From: Xanthobacteraceae bacterium
Lineage (GTDB): Bacteria; Pseudomonadota; Alphaproteobacteria; Rhizobiales; Xanthobacteraceae
Assembly (NCBI GenBank): GCA_024508855.1
Contig: JANINJ010000095.1
Location: 27,762-91,761, forward strand
DNA: 64,000 nt
Direction: 5' to 3'
Shown one piece after another: positions 25,990 through 35,500 of the stretch. The notes below the pieces were generated by a model. That model saw only the letters and a list, made by a program, of their open reading frames with translations, did not search any database and had not been told where the DNA came from. Made by a program: the position numbers and the translations under genes. The first letter of the stretch is position 1. The number at the start of each line of letters is the position of its first letter.

Positions 25990-27197
25990 TGCGCGGCCTC
26001 CTTCTTCGTCTGTCCCGCCAGCGTGACGCAAGCCCGCTCGAGCCGCTGCACGGCCTCGTCGAGTTCGGCTTCGGTGACGATCAGCGGCGGCAGGAAGCGC
26101 ACGACGTTGTCGCCCGCGCCGACCGTGAGCAGCTTCTCGTCGCGCAGCGCGTTGACCAGATCGCCCGCCGGCACCACCGCCTTGACGCCGAGCAGCAGTC
26201 CCTCGCCGCGCACTTCCGAGAGCACGTCGCGATGCCGGTCCACCACCGAAGCCAGCTTCTGCTTCAACAGCAGCGACATCTTCTGCGCATGATCGAAGAA
26301 GCCGGGCTTCAGCATCACGTCAAGCACCGCGTTCGCCGCCGCCACCGCCAGCGGATTGCCGCCGAAGGTGGAGCCATGCGATCCGGGCGTCATGCCGGAT
26401 GCCGCCTCGGCGGTCGCGAGGCAGGCGCCGATCGGAAAACCGCCGCCGAGCGCCTTCGCCAGCGACATCACATCCGGCGTCACGCCGGTGCGCTTGTAGG
26501 CGAACAGCTCGCCGGTGCGGCCCATGCCGGTCTGTACTTCATCGAATACCAGCAGCAGGCCGTTGTCGTCGCATATCTGACGCAACGATTTCAGGAACGC
26601 GTTCGACGGCGCACGCACACCACCCTCGCCCTGCAACGGCTCGATCAGGATGCCGGCGGTGTTGGGACCGACGGCCTTCTTCACCGCCTCGATATCGCCG
26701 AGCGGCACCTGGTCGAAACCGTCCATCGGCGGCCCGAAGCCTTCGAGATATTTGGCGGCGCCGGTCGCAGCCAAAGTCGCCAGTGTGCGGCCGTGGAATG
26801 CGCCTTCGAAGGTGATGATGCGGTAGCGCTCGGGATGGCCCTTCATCGCGTGATAGCGCCGGGTGAGCTTGATGCAGCATTCCATCGCTTCCGCGCCGGA
26901 ATTGCAGAAGAACACCATGTCGGCAAAGCTCTGCTCGCAGAGCCGCGCGGCGAGCCGCTCGCCGTCCGGGCTCTTGAACAGGTTCGACATGTGCCAGAGC
27001 TTCGTCGCCTGCTCCTGGAGCGCCGCGACCAGATGCGGATGCGCGTGACCGAGCGCGTTCACCGCGACGCCGCTGGTGAAGTCGAGATAGCGATCGCCGT
27101 CGGTGCTGACGAGCCACGCGCCCTCGCCGCGCTCGAACCCGACATCGGCACGGGCGAAGACAGGCAGAAGGTGAGACGGCGTGGCGCTCTTGGTCAT
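25986..27197 (-). CDS. argD: Acetylornithine aminotransferase
   Basis: This 403-residue class III PLP aminotransferase converts N-acetylglutamate semialdehyde to N-acetylornithine. [18 protein letters not shown] binds the cofactor phosphate, [15 protein letters not shown] carries the PLP-pyridine Asp, [14 protein letters not shown] holds the Schiff-base Lys, and [13 protein letters not shown] follows. It may also serve succinyldiaminopimelate in lysine synthesis, as in other bacteria. Start 27197 ([16 protein letters not shown]) fits the family, though the ribosome site is weak; Met at 27215 is an alternative. A perfect hairpin lies in its leader about 90 bp upstream. Confidence 0.95.
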   Translation of the reverse strand: MTKSATPSHLLPVFARADVGFERGEGAWLVSTDGDRYLDFTSGVAVNALGHAHPHLVAALQEQATKLWHMSNLFKSPDGERLAARLCEQSFADMVFFCNSGAEAMECCIKLTRRYHAMKGHPERYRIITFEGAFHGRTLATLAATGAAKYLEGFGPPMDGFDQVPLGDIEAVKKAVGPNTAGILIEPLQGEGGVRAPSNAFLKSLRQICDDNGLLLVFDEVQTGMGRTGELFAYKRTGVTPDVMSLAKALGGGFPIGACLATAEAASGMTPGSHGSTFGGNPLAVAAANAVLDVMLKPGFFDHAQKMSLLLKQKLASVVDRHRDVLSEVRGEGLLLGVKAVVPAGDLVNALRDEKLLTVGAGDNVVRFLPPLIVTEAELDEAVQRLERACVTLAGQTKKEAAQ

Positions 27198-27287
27198 GAC
27201 AATCCGATCAGGCATTGAGGGCGGAACCGGGCTTGTCGCACCACGGCTAACGCCGGGGTGAAGCCGGAACCCTGTCCCGGAAACGAA

Positions 27288-27313
27288 ACGTGCCGCCTTT
27301 CCAGGCGGCACGT
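27288..27313 (-). promoter_or_regulatory. Leader hairpin upstream of argD
   Basis: An 11-bp perfect stem, ACGTGCCGCCT with AGGCGGCACGT, closes a four-base loop. On the minus strand it is followed by TTCGTTT. It stands 91 bp before the argD start and could be an attenuator or an mRNA-stabilising hairpin of the argDF operon. The weak T-tract makes efficient termination doubtful. Confidence 0.6.
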
Positions 27314-27348
27314 GCACATTATTTTAGGTCCGCCGCAATGGCTGTCAA

Positions 27349-27516
27349 CTAGTGGTCCGATTCTAACATTCGCATCCCGTCGCGGCCCTCGCTTTTGCGA
27401 ATGTTAGAATCAAGAGGACCACTAGCAAATATAGGTTTCTAGTGGAGTTTTAGGGTTTGACATTCGCCTCGCGGGCTTGCGGCAGGGTGGAGCGAATGTC
27501 AAACCCACTCCACTCA
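27349..27516. repeat. 168-bp composite palindromic repeat, copy 1
   Basis: Module A (27349-27425) is a long palindrome, CTAGTGGTCCGATTCTAACA to its complement ending GGACCACTAG. Then comes the linker CAAATATAGGTTT. Module B (27439-27516) is a second palindrome with CTAGTGGAG and TTTGACATTCGC/GCGAATGTCAAA. Copy 2 at 38583-38750 has the same 168-bp layout in reverse orientation. No ORF of note is inside. The surrounding 27198-27869 gap (672 bp) otherwise holds the argD leader hairpin and the gcrA upstream region. Confidence 0.92.
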
Positions 27517-27869
27517 CAGAAACTCCTGGAACGTCTTCATTTTGCAGCCGTTGCCGTCACGCGCATCGCGAGAGTGATGCGGAAGAGTCGCAGAAAAAGC
27601 GGATTTTCTCGATTGACTGCGGAAGATGTGGACGTTTGAAGGCCGACTCTTGCGCGTGAGTCACGCCATATTGTAGCCTTTGGACTGTCGAGTACGACAT
27701 CTCGTGCGGCAGTTTTGATCCATCTACGGTCCTTTGTTCGGCGTAACGCCCGGACGCGCTTGATGCGCCCGGCGAGGGCTAAGGGATTCTGCCGGCAGGG
27801 ATTTTGAATGCACAGGCGTCGCAACGCAGCCTCACCGAAACGGCCGCGCGACACGAAGGGAACAGTGCG
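27517..27869 (+). promoter_or_regulatory. gcrA upstream region with three GANTC sites
   Basis: This 353-bp stretch between the composite repeat and gcrA holds no convincing gene. CcrM methylation sites (GANTC) occur at 27585-27589, 27645-27649 and 27658-27662, three within 78 bp. This is suggestive of methylation-sensitive transcription, because GcrA itself acts at GANTC-methylated promoters in Caulobacter. The promoter is not defined. GAAGGGAA precedes the gcrA start. Confidence 0.5.
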
Positions 27870-28376
27870 ATGACGGTATTGACCTGGTCCGACGAACGCG
27901 TCGAGCAACTGAAGAAACTCTGGGAAGCCGGCCTGTCCGCAAGCCAGATCGCCGCGGAACTCGGAAATGTCACGCGCAATGCCGTGATTGGCAAGGTGCA
28001 TCGCCTCGGTCTGTCTGGCCGCGCCAAGACTCCGTCCTCGGCAGCGCCGCGGCCGCGCAAGGCGCGCCCGGCCCAGCACATGATGCGGGTGTCGCGGCCG
28101 GTGTCGCGCGGCAATACCGCGCTGGCCCATGCCTTCGAGATGGAAGTCGAGCCCGACCCGATCGCCTACGACAACGTGGTGCCCATGAGCCAGCGCCTGA
28201 CGCTGCTGGAGCTCAACGAGAGCACCTGTCACTGGCCGGTGGGCGATCCGTCCAATCCGGAATTCTTCTTCTGCGGCGGCAAATCGCTGGCCGGCCTGCC
28301 CTATTGCGCGCATCACTCGCGCATCGCCTACCAGCCGGCATCCGACCGCCGCCGCCAGCAGCCGAAGCAGCGGTGA
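27870..28376 (+). CDS. gcrA: Cell cycle regulator GcrA
   Basis: This 168-residue alphaproteobacterial sigma70-associated transcription factor has an N-terminal HTH: TWSDERVEQLKKLWEAGLSA, QIAAELGNVTRNAVIGKVHRL. A basic Pro/Arg linker follows. The C-terminal domain has STCHWPVGDPSNPEFFFCGG and LPYCAHHSRIAY (Cys/His cluster), which contacts RNA polymerase. GcrA activates CcrM-methylated promoters of cell-division genes. Start 27870 has GAAGGGAA upstream and gives the canonical MTVLTWSDE N-terminus. It is a single-gene unit closed by a strong terminator. Confidence 0.96.
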   Translation: MTVLTWSDERVEQLKKLWEAGLSASQIAAELGNVTRNAVIGKVHRLGLSGRAKTPSSAAPRPRKARPAQHMMRVSRPVSRGNTALAHAFEMEVEPDPIAYDNVVPMSQRLTLLELNESTCHWPVGDPSNPEFFFCGGKSLAGLPYCAHHSRIAYQPASDRRRQQPKQR

Positions 28377-28408
28377 AGCCGCGAAGGCCATAACTGAATT
28401 TGGTGCGC

Positions 28409-28441
28409 AAGGCCGGGCTCGTCCCGGCCTTCTTTATTTTT
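28409..28441 (+). terminator. Rho-independent terminator of gcrA
   Basis: AAGGCCGGG pairs with CCCGGCCTT around CTCGT, followed by CTTTATTTTT. It lies 33 bp after the gcrA stop. Confidence 0.9.
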
Positions 28442-28485
28442 GCAAAGCGCTTGCAACGATCCGACTGGATCAGAAGCAGTTCTTC

Positions 28486-28571
28486 GTCATGGCCGGGCTT
28501 GACCCGGCCATCCACGCCTTCCTTTGATCGTCGCTAAAGACGTGAATGCCCGCGACAAGCGCGGGCATGAC
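28486..28571. repeat. Palindromic intergenic repeat, family 1
   Basis: GTCATGGCCGGGCTTGACCC with GGCCATCCACGCC forms the left hairpin, and GCCCGCGACAAGCGCGGGC ending CATGAC forms the right. It is placed between the gcrA terminator and the convergent phoB stop. Confidence 0.88.
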
Positions 28572-28632
28572 GACAATTGGGGGAGTTCTCGCAGGGGCGG
28601 CCAGGATTATTCGGCTTGTCGCAAGCCGAACC

Positions 28633-29334
28633 TCACCCCGCCTTCTGAAACCTGTCATCCAGCGCGTAGCCGGCGCCGCGCACGGTGCGGATCGGGTCCT
28701 CCGCCTCGCCCGGATTGAGCAGCTTGCGCAGGCGACCGATGTGCACGTCGACGGTACGCTCGTCGATATAGATGTCGCGGCCCCAGACGCCGTCGAGCAA
28801 CTGTTCGCGGCTGAACACGCGGCCCGGATGCTCAAGGAAGAATTCGAGCAGGCGATATTCGGTCGGGCCGAGATCGATCGGGCGGCCCGAACGCGCGACG
28901 CGGCGCTTGTCGCGATCGAGTTCGATGTCGCCGTAGGTCAGCACGGTGGCGAGCCGTTCGGGGCTGGCGCGGCGCAGCAGCGCCTTCACCCGCGCCAGGA
29001 GTTCCGGCACCGAGAACGGCTTGACGATGTAATCGTCCGCGCCGGTGGCGAGACCGCGCACCCGTTCGCTTTCCTCGCCGCGCGCGGTGAGCATGATGAT
29101 CGGCAGCTGCTTGGTTTCCGGCCGCGCCCGCAGCCGGCGGCACAGTTCGATGCCGGAGAGGCCCGGCAGCATCCAGTCCAGCACCACGAGATCGGGAATG
29201 CTTTCCTTCAACCTCGTATCGGCATCGTCGCCGCGCATCACGACTTCGACGTCATAGCCTTCGGAGTCGAGGTTGTAACGCAACAGCGTCGTCAGCGCTT
29301 CCTCGTCTTCGACTACAAGAATGCGTGCGTTCAT
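28633..29334 (-). CDS. phoB: Phosphate regulon response regulator PhoB
   Basis: This 233-residue OmpR-family response regulator has receiver residues 1-120 with the phospho-acceptor Asp in LVVLDWMLPGLSG (about 53), Thr in IIMLTARGEE and Lys in IVKPFSVPEL. The C-terminal winged helix includes LGPTEYRLLEFFLEHPGRVFS and ERTVDVHIGRLRKLL. It activates pst and other Pho genes when phosphate is low. It is the last gene of phoR-pstSCAB-phoU-phoB and starts 13 bp after phoU. Confidence 0.97.
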   Translation of the reverse strand: MNARILVVEDEEALTTLLRYNLDSEGYDVEVVMRGDDADTRLKESIPDLVVLDWMLPGLSGIELCRRLRARPETKQLPIIMLTARGEESERVRGLATGADDYIVKPFSVPELLARVKALLRRASPERLATVLTYGDIELDRDKRRVARSGRPIDLGPTEYRLLEFFLEHPGRVFSREQLLDGVWGRDIYIDERTVDVHIGRLRKLLNPGEAEDPIRTVRGAGYALDDRFQKAG

Positions 29335-29347
29335 CTATTGCTTTCCA

Positions 29348-30067
29348 TCACTTCCCGGGAACGGCGGCGAAGGCGGTCTGGTCCGCTTTCGGCCGCTTGT
29401 CGAGGATCGGCTGACCTTCGACCATGTAGACCACGGTCTCGGCGATATTGGTGGCGTGGTCGCCGATCCGCTCGATATTCTTGGCACAGAACATCAGGTG
29501 GATACAGAAGCTGATATTGCGCGGGTCTTCCAGCATGTAGGTCAGCAGTTCGCGGAACAGCGAGGTACAGATCGCGTCGACCTCCTCGTCGCCCTTCCAC
29601 ACCGCCATCGCCGCCGGCACGTCGTGCGCAGCGTAGGCATCGAGCACCGACTTGAGCTGGGACTGCACCAGATCGGCCATATGTTCGAGGCCGCGGATCA
29701 GTTGCAGCGGGTTGAAGTCGTTGTCGAGCTGCATCACGCGCTTGGCATTGTTCTTCGACAGGTCGCCGATCCGCTCGAGATCGGTGGCGATCCGCATCGC
29801 GCCGATGATCTGGCGCAGGTCCACCGCCATCGGCTGGCGCCGGGCGATGGTCAGGACGGCATGGGCTTCGAGGTCGCGCTGCAGCTTGTCGATCTCGGTA
29901 TCGGCGGCGACCACGCGCGTCGCCAGGGTCACGTCGCGGCGTACCAGCGAGTCGACGGATTCGGCGATCTGCCGCTCGGCAAGGCCGCCCATTTCGGCGA
30001 CCAACCGGGTCAGCTCCTGCAAGTCGCCATCGAACGCCTTGGCGGTATGTTCAAAAGCCATTCTCAT
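29348..30067 (-). CDS. phoU: Phosphate signalling protein PhoU
   Basis: This 239-residue protein has two tandem three-helix PhoU domains. Each carries the metal-binding E/D-rich signature (VVAADTEIDKLQRDLE; ATDLERIGDLSKNNAKR; and in the second half CAKNIERIGDHATNIAE). PhoU couples the Pst transporter to PhoR and suppresses the Pho response when phosphate is plentiful. It lies between pstB (20 bp) and phoB (13 bp) in the same operon. Confidence 0.97.
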   Translation of the reverse strand: MRMAFEHTAKAFDGDLQELTRLVAEMGGLAERQIAESVDSLVRRDVTLATRVVAADTEIDKLQRDLEAHAVLTIARRQPMAVDLRQIIGAMRIATDLERIGDLSKNNAKRVMQLDNDFNPLQLIRGLEHMADLVQSQLKSVLDAYAAHDVPAAMAVWKGDEEVDAICTSLFRELLTYMLEDPRNISFCIHLMFCAKNIERIGDHATNIAETVVYMVEGQPILDKRPKADQTAFAAVPGK

Positions 30068-30087
30068 TCTCCCCGCGACACTGCGCG

Positions 30088-30906
30088 TCAGCCGAAGCGG
30101 CCGGTGATGTAATCCTGGGTGCGGCGGTCGACCGGCGAGGTGAAGATCTTGTCGGTCGGACCGAACTCAATCAACTCGCCGAGATACATGAACGCGGTAA
30201 AGTCAGAGACGCGCGCCGCCTGCTGCATGTTATGAGTGACGATGACGATGGTGTAGTCTTCCTTCAGCTCGTCGATCAGTTCCTCGATCTTCGCGGTCGA
30301 GATCGGATCCAGCGCCGAGCACGGCTCGTCGAACAGGATCACCTCCGGCCGTACCGCGACGGTGCGCGCGATGCACAGTCGCTGTTGCTGGCCGCCGGAC
30401 AGGCTGAGCCCGTTGGCGTTGAGCTTGTCCTTGACCTCGTCCCACAGCGCGGCGCGGCGCAGCGACTGCTCGACGCGCTGGTCGAGTTCGCGCTTCGGCA
30501 GCTTCTCGTACAGCCGGATACCGAACGCGATGTTCTCGTAGATCGACATCGGGAACGGCGTCGGCTTCTGGAACACCATGCCGATGCGGGCGCGCAGCAA
30601 ATTCAGGTCGAGGCCGGGCTCGACGATATTGATGCCGTCGAACTGCACCTGCCCTTCGGCGTGCTGGTTCGGATAGAGATCGTACATCCGGTTCAATACG
30701 CGCAGCAACGTCGATTTTCCGCAGCCCGACGGGCCGATGAAAGCGGTGACCTTGTTCTCGTACAGCGGCAGCGTGATGCCTTTCAGCGCCTTCGACTGGC
30801 CGTAGAAGAATTCGAGATTGCGGATCGCCACCTTGTCGCGCAGCGAGGCCGGATCGATCGGCGGATGACTTGCCGCAGCGGAAGAGACGGAGGGTGCGAT
30901 ATTCAT
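30088..30906 (-). CDS. pstB: Phosphate ABC transporter ATPase
   Basis: This 272-residue ABC ATPase has Walker [12 protein letters not shown], signature [13 protein letters not shown], Walker [14 protein letters not shown] and switch His in [13 protein letters not shown]. It energises high-affinity phosphate uptake through PstCA. Start 30906 (MNIAPSVSS) has GAGGAAAG upstream and overlaps the pstA stop as ATGA. The residues upstream in the open frame (HHHHF and so on) are not part of the family. Confidence 0.97.
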   Translation of the reverse strand: MNIAPSVSSAAASHPPIDPASLRDKVAIRNLEFFYGQSKALKGITLPLYENKVTAFIGPSGCGKSTLLRVLNRMYDLYPNQHAEGQVQFDGINIVEPGLDLNLLRARIGMVFQKPTPFPMSIYENIAFGIRLYEKLPKRELDQRVEQSLRRAALWDEVKDKLNANGLSLSGGQQQRLCIARTVAVRPEVILFDEPCSALDPISTAKIEELIDELKEDYTIVIVTHNMQQAARVSDFTAFMYLGELIEFGPTDKIFTSPVDRRTQDYITGRFG

Positions 30907-31748
30907 GATGCTTTCCTCGTTCCGGTCAGTGCACGTGCAGCGATGCTCAGCACAAGCACGGAAATGGTGATGATGAGCGCGCCGGTCCAAGCCAGCTTCT
31001 GCCAGTCCTCATACGGGCTGAGCGCAAACTGGAAGATGACGACCGGGAGGCTCGACATCGGAGCGTTGAGATTGTTGCTGTAGAACTGGTTGTTGAGCGC
31101 AGTGAAGAGCAGCGGCGCGGTTTCGCCGCTGATGCGCGCCACCGCGAGCAGGATGCCGGTGATGATGCCGGAGCGCGCGGCGCGGTAGGCGATGTGGCGG
31201 ATCATCAGCGAGCGCGGCAGGCCGATCGATGCCGCCGCTTCGCGCAGCGTATTCGGCACCAGCATCAGCATGTCCTCGGTGGTGCGCACCACGACCGGGA
31301 TCACGATCACGGCCAGCGCCACCGCGCCGGCGATGCCCGAGAAGTGCCCCATCGGCACCACCAGCACCTCGTAGATGAACAGGCCGACGACGATCGACGG
31401 CGCGCTGAGCAGGATGTCGTTGATGAAGCGCACCACGCTGGAGAGCTTGTCGTGCCGGCCATACTCGGCCATGTAGGTGCCGGCCAGCATGCCAATCGGC
31501 GTACCGATGATGATGGCGATGATCGTCATCATCAGGCTGCCGACGATGGCGTTGAGCAGGCCGCCGGCCGATCCCGGCGGCGGCGTGTTCTGCGTGAACA
31601 CCGCCAGCGACAGGCCGCTGAAACCTTCCCAGAACAGCACGATCAGGATCATCGCCAGTCCCGCGAGGCCGATGCCGGTCGCGGTGTAGGACGCTATCGT
31701 TGCCAGCGCATTGCCGCGACGGCGCGACTTGTAGATCGCGTTATCCAT
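30903..31748 (-). CDS. pstA: Phosphate ABC transporter permease PstA
   Basis: This 281-residue inner-membrane permease has about six helices. The EAA-type cytoplasmic loop is [21 protein letters not shown], followed by [21 protein letters not shown], which is typical of PstA. It forms the phosphate channel with PstC. The start overlaps the pstC stop by one base (TGATG) and the stop overlaps pstB as ATGA, so the block is translationally coupled. Confidence 0.96.
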   Translation of the reverse strand: MDNAIYKSRRRGNALATIASYTATGIGLAGLAMILIVLFWEGFSGLSLAVFTQNTPPPGSAGGLLNAIVGSLMMTIIAIIIGTPIGMLAGTYMAEYGRHDKLSSVVRFINDILLSAPSIVVGLFIYEVLVVPMGHFSGIAGAVALAVIVIPVVVRTTEDMLMLVPNTLREAAASIGLPRSLMIRHIAYRAARSGIITGILLAVARISGETAPLLFTALNNQFYSNNLNAPMSSLPVVIFQFALSPYEDWQKLAWTGALIITISVLVLSIAARALTGTRKAS

Positions 31749-32740
31749 CAGCCGACCCTCCGCTCGATCCGCAGCAGCATGTAGCGCGCGATCGCCAGCA
31801 CGATGAAGGTGATGACGAACAGGATGAGGCCGAGCGCGATCAGCGACGAGGTGTAGAGGTCGCCGACCGCTTCGGTGAATTCATTGGCGATGGTCGCCGA
31901 GATCGTGGTGCCCGGCGCCAGTAGCGATCCGGCGATCTTGTGTGCGTTGCCGATCACGAAGGTCACCGCCATGGTCTCGCCGAGCGCGCGGCCGAGCCCG
32001 AGCATGACGCCACCGATGACGCCGACGCGGGTATAGGGCAGCACCACGTAGCGCATCACTTCCCAGGTCGAGCAGCCAAGACCGTAGGCGGCTTCCTTCA
32101 GCACCGGCGGCACCGCATCGAACACGTCCCGCGAGATCGAGGTGACGAACGGCAGCACCATGATGGCGAGGATCAACCCTGCGGTCAGCATGCCGATGCC
32201 GTACGGGGGACCTGCGAACAGTGTGGAGAGAACGGGAATGTTGCCGAATGCGGCGATCAGCGCCGGCTGCACGTATTGCTGCAGGAACGGCGCGAGGACG
32301 AACAGGCCCCAGATGCCGTAAATGATGCTGGGAATGCCGGCGAGCAGTTCGATGGCGATGCCGATCGGCCGCCGCAACCACATCGGGCACAGTTCGGTGA
32401 GGAACATCGCGATCAGGAGACCGAAGGGAACGGCGATCACCATCGCGATCAGCGACGTGATCAGCGTGCCGTAGATCGGCGCCAGTGCGCCGAATTTCTC
32501 GGTGACCGGATTCCAGCTTTGCGTGGTGACGAAATCCAGCCCGAAGGTGCGCAGCGCCGGCAGCGAGCCGATCATCAGCGCGACCATGACGCCGCCGAGC
32601 AGCAGCAGCACCAGCAGCGCCGCCCCGCGCGTGACCGCGTGAAACACCACATCGCCGAGCCGCAGTTTGTTGAGCGCCTTGGCGCGCTCAGTCGCATCCT
32701 GAGCGCCCACCCGTGCGCCTCCCCACGTCACATCAACCAC
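31748..32740 (-). CDS. pstC: Phosphate ABC transporter permease PstC
   Basis: This is a 330-residue permease. The GTG start at 32740 is chosen because a perfect AGGAGG stands 5 bases upstream. The frame is open to 32875 and Met 32764 is the usual automatic alternative, but that ATG has no ribosome site. The EAA loop is [20 protein letters not shown] with [18 protein letters not shown], the PstC hallmark. The N-terminal cytoplasmic tail [13 protein letters not shown] is followed by a first helix [20 protein letters not shown]. It partners PstA. A palindromic repeat separates it from pstS. Confidence 0.95.
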   Translation of the reverse strand: MVDVTWGGARVGAQDATERAKALNKLRLGDVVFHAVTRGAALLVLLLLGGVMVALMIGSLPALRTFGLDFVTTQSWNPVTEKFGALAPIYGTLITSLIAMVIAVPFGLLIAMFLTELCPMWLRRPIGIAIELLAGIPSIIYGIWGLFVLAPFLQQYVQPALIAAFGNIPVLSTLFAGPPYGIGMLTAGLILAIMVLPFVTSISRDVFDAVPPVLKEAAYGLGCSTWEVMRYVVLPYTRVGVIGGVMLGLGRALGETMAVTFVIGNAHKIAGSLLAPGTTISATIANEFTEAVGDLYTSSLIALGLILFVITFIVLAIARYMLLRIERRVG

Positions 32741-32813
32741 AGCCGCCTCCTGGCGTAGACGCATCCCGTTACATTTCAAGTCTTGCGCGGAGTTTATCGC
32801 CGGGTCCTGCGCG

Positions 32814-32937
32814 CTCCCTCGCCCGCTTGCGGGGAGAGGGTTGGAGTGAGGGGCACTTTTGCAGGCGCCCCTCACCCGACCGTCTTCGCTACGCTCTGCC
32901 GGTTGATCTCTCCTCGCGCGCGGGGAGAGATGACGCG
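32814..32937. repeat. Palindromic intergenic repeat, family 5, between pstS and pstC
   Basis: CTCCCTCGCCCGCTTGCGGG leads a hairpin with GAGAGGG. GTGAGGGGC then pairs with GCCCCTCAC, and CTCTCCTCGCGCG with CGCGGGGAGAG closes the right side. An RNA hairpin here would lie inside the pst operon mRNA and could set the pstS to pstCAB ratio by blocking 3' decay or partially terminating. Confidence 0.8.
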
Positions 32938-32950
32938 GGAGCGTGAAGCG

Positions 32951-34009
32951 TCAGTTGGTGACGCTGTAGACTGCCTTGCCGTCCGCGCCCTTGATCTCTT
33001 TGGTCCAGGACTGCTCGATGATCTTCACGACGTTGTCCGGCATCGGGACGTAGTCGAGATCGGAAGCCATCGCATCGCCGTTCTTGTAAGCCCAGGCGAA
33101 GAAGTTGAGCGCCACCGACGCATCGGCAACGTCCTTCGGCTGCTTGGGGAACAGGATGAAGGTCGCACCAGCGATCGGCCAGGCCTTCTCGCCCGCTTCG
33201 TCGGTGAGGATCATGTAGAAGCCCGGCGCATGGGCCCAGTCGGCCGACGCCGCAGCCGCAGCGATCGTTTCCGGCGTTGCGGTCACAACCTTGCCGTCCT
33301 TGTTGACGAGCTTGGTGGTGGTCAGGTTGTTCTGCTTGGCATAAGCGGTTTCGACGTAACCGATCGAACCCTTGGTCTGTTTGACGTTGTTGGCGACGCC
33401 TTCGTTACCCTTGGCGCCGATGCCAGCCGGCCATTCCACCGCGGTGCTGGAGCCGACCTTCGACTTCCAGTCGGCGCTGACCTTCGACAGATAGTTGGTG
33501 AAGATGAAGGTGGTGCCCGATCCGTCCGAACGATGCACCAGCGCGATCGCCTGCGACGGCAGCTTGGCTTCGGGGTTCAGCTTCTTGATCGCCGGATCGT
33601 CCCAGGTCTTGATCTCGCCGAGATAGATCTTGGCAAGCGTCGGACCGTCGATGGTCAGGTCGCCGCCCTTGATGCCTTCGAGATTGACGACCGGCACGAT
33701 GCCGCCCATCACGGTCGGGAACTGGATCAGCTCGCCCTTGGCAAGCTCTTCCGGCTTCAGCGGCATGTCGGACGCGCCGAAGGTCACGGTGCGCGCGGTG
33801 ATCTGCTTGATACCGCCGCCGGAGCCGATCGACTGGTAGTTCAGACCGTTGCCGGTCTCCTTCTTATAGGCTTCGGCCCACTTGGCATAAACCGGATAGG
33901 GGAAGGTCGCGCCGGCGCCGGAAATGTCGGCGGCGAACGCGGAAGCTGATGCAGTCGCAAGGCCGGCGGCAACGAGGCCGACGGCGGCGAGGGTTTGAAG
34001 GAATTTCAC
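32951..34009 (-). CDS. pstS: Phosphate-binding periplasmic protein PstS
   Basis: This 352-residue protein has a Sec signal peptide (1-27, ending AFA-ADIS). The mature N-terminus [20 protein letters not shown] is the canonical PstS phosphate-binding segment. [23 protein letters not shown] and [17 protein letters not shown] supply the remaining ligand loops. It captures phosphate for PstCAB. A Pho box with three 11-bp-spaced repeats lies 86-115 bp upstream of the start, between phoR and pstS. Confidence 0.97.
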   Translation of the reverse strand: MKFLQTLAAVGLVAAGLATASASAFAADISGAGATFPYPVYAKWAEAYKKETGNGLNYQSIGSGGGIKQITARTVTFGASDMPLKPEELAKGELIQFPTVMGGIVPVVNLEGIKGGDLTIDGPTLAKIYLGEIKTWDDPAIKKLNPEAKLPSQAIALVHRSDGSGTTFIFTNYLSKVSADWKSKVGSSTAVEWPAGIGAKGNEGVANNVKQTKGSIGYVETAYAKQNNLTTTKLVNKDGKVVTATPETIAAAAASADWAHAPGFYMILTDEAGEKAWPIAGATFILFPKQPKDVADASVALNFFAWAYKNGDAMASDLDYVPMPDNVVKIIEQSWTKEIKGADGKAVYSVTN

Positions 34010-34094
34010 TGGTGTTCTCCATCCTATGGGTGGACTGCCGATCGCGATCGATGGCGTCCCCAGGGGCCCGTGTAAGAGCGCCTGATAGAGCTTT

Positions 34095-34124
34095 TATGAG
34101 AGTTTGATGACGGTTGGATGACAC
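34095..34124 (-). promoter_or_regulatory. Pho box upstream of pstS
   Basis: On the minus strand, three direct heptamers GTGTCAT, CCGTCAT and CTCTCAT (forward 34118-34124, 34107-34113 and 34096-34102) are spaced exactly 11 bp with AT-rich spacers. This is the PhoB-binding arrangement. It shows that pstS has its own PhoB-dependent promoter downstream of phoR. The 34010-34150 gap holds no gene. Confidence 0.85.
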
Positions 34125-34150
34125 CGCCAAGCGCCTAAAATCGCTTGGTT

Positions 34151-35500
34151 TTATTGCGCCGCGGAAGCCCTGGCCTGGGGAAAACAGGCGGTGAAGGTAG
34201 CCCCCTCCTGCGGAACGCTTTCGATCACCAGCCGGCCGCGATGGCGGTTGAGGATATGCTTGACCAGCGACAGGCCAAGCCCGGTCCCGCCCTGCGCACG
34301 GCTGTCGCCGACACTGACGCGATAAAACCGCTCGGTGAGGCGCGGCAGATGTTCGGGCGGTATTCCGGGACCGAAGTCGCGCACGCGAACCTGAATCTCC
34401 GGCGTGCCTTCCGGCGCGGAAGCCGTGGTTAACGCAACGATAACGCGGCCGCCGGACGCGCCGTATTTCAGTGCGTTCTCGATCAGGTTCTCGAACAGCC
34501 GCAGCAATTCCTCGCGGTCGCCGGCGATCATCGCGGGTCCGTCCGGCAGTTCGGTCTCGATCTTCACCTGACGCTCTTTGGCCAGCACTTCGAGCCCATC
34601 GGCAACCTGACGGATAATCGGGATCAGATCGACCTGCGCATTGGGCCGGACATGGGCGCTGAGTTCGACCCGCGACAACGACAGCAGATCGTCGATCAGC
34701 CGCGCCATCCGCGTCGCCTGCGCGTGCATGATGCCGAGGAAGCGGTCGCGCGCTTTCGGATCGTCGCGCGCCGGCCCCTGCAGCGTATCGATGAAGCCGG
34801 ACAGCGCGGCCAGCGGCGTGCGCAATTCGTGGCTGGCATTGGCGACGAAGTCGGCGCGCATTTCCTCGATCCGGCGCAGCGGCGTCTGATCGTGGAACGT
34901 CATCAGCATGCAGGTGTCCTTGCCGCCGAACATGGTCGGCACCGTCACCGGCGCGATGCTCAACTCCATCCAGCGGTCGACCGGACCGTGGTCGTGAAAG
35001 GAGACGCGCTGCGGTTCCAGCGTCGAGATCGCCTGGCGCAATGCAGTGATGATTTCGGGCGAGCGCAACGCGAACTGCGCCAGTTCGTTCTTGCGCAGCG
35101 CCGGCGCCAGTTGCGCGGCGGCGGCATTGAGATGAATGACCCGGCCGGCGCGATCGAGCAGCATGCTGGGGTCGGGCATGCCCGCCACCATGGCGCTGAC
35201 TGCCGGCGCTTCGACCGGATTGCCACCGAGCGCCTCGGGACTCGATGCGTCGACATTGTGCAATCGCCACGGCACCAGCGCGGCGCACGCGATGCAGACG
35301 AACGCAGCGACGGCGCGGGCCGCCTGCAATTCACCGAAGATCGCCAGCGCCGCCAGAACGAGCCCGGCCACGAGCAGGATCAGCGCCGAACTCCGCAGCC
35401 GGTCCGGCCAGGGTGCAAATATCGAAGAGGGCTCGCGCTGCGCCAGCCGCGCGGGAATCTGTTGAGGGCCGGTTACGTGGTCAGGCGCCTGAGTCGCCAT
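34151..35500 (-). CDS. phoR: Phosphate regulon sensor histidine kinase PhoR
   Basis: This is a 449-residue sensor kinase. Two membrane segments lie at about 37-85 and a PAS domain at about 100-205 (MPDPSMLLDRAGRVIHLNAAA). In HisKA the phospho-His is in FVANASHELRTPLAALSGF. The HATPase includes RLFENLIENALKYGASGG, RVRDFGPGIPPEHLPRL and GGTGLGLSLVKHI. It phosphorylates PhoB when Pi is low. Start 35500 has GGGAAAAT upstream. Its first 20 bp overlap the 3' end of the upstream flippase-like gene. Confidence 0.96.
   Translation of the reverse strand: MATQAPDHVTGPQQIPARLAQREPSSIFAPWPDRLRSSALILLVAGLVLAALAIFGELQAARAVAAFVCIACAALVPWRLHNVDASSPEALGGNPVEAPAVSAMVAGMPDPSMLLDRAGRVIHLNAAAAQLAPALRKNELAQFALRSPEIITALRQAISTLEPQRVSFHDHGPVDRWMELSIAPVTVPTMFGGKDTCMLMTFHDQTPLRRIEEMRADFVANASHELRTPLAALSGFIDTLQGPARDDPKARDRFLGIMHAQATRMARLIDDLLSLSRVELSAHVRPNAQVDLIPIIRQVADGLEVLAKERQVKIETELPDGPAMIAGDREELLRLFENLIENALKYGASGGRVIVALTTASAPEGTPEIQVRVRDFGPGIPPEHLPRLTERFYRVSVGDSRAQGGTGLGLSLVKHILNRHRGRLVIESVPQEGATFTACFPQARASAAQ

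Noticed and set aside
32741..32875. Longer PstC with 45 extra N-terminal residues
   Set aside because: The extension covers palindromic-repeat sequence; AGGAGG 5 bases before GTG 32740 sets the start.
34127..34150. Hairpin CCAAGCG/CGCTTGG followed by TTTTATT as a phoR terminator
   Set aside because: The T-tract is on the plus strand, while phoR reads on the minus strand; no plus-strand gene ends here.
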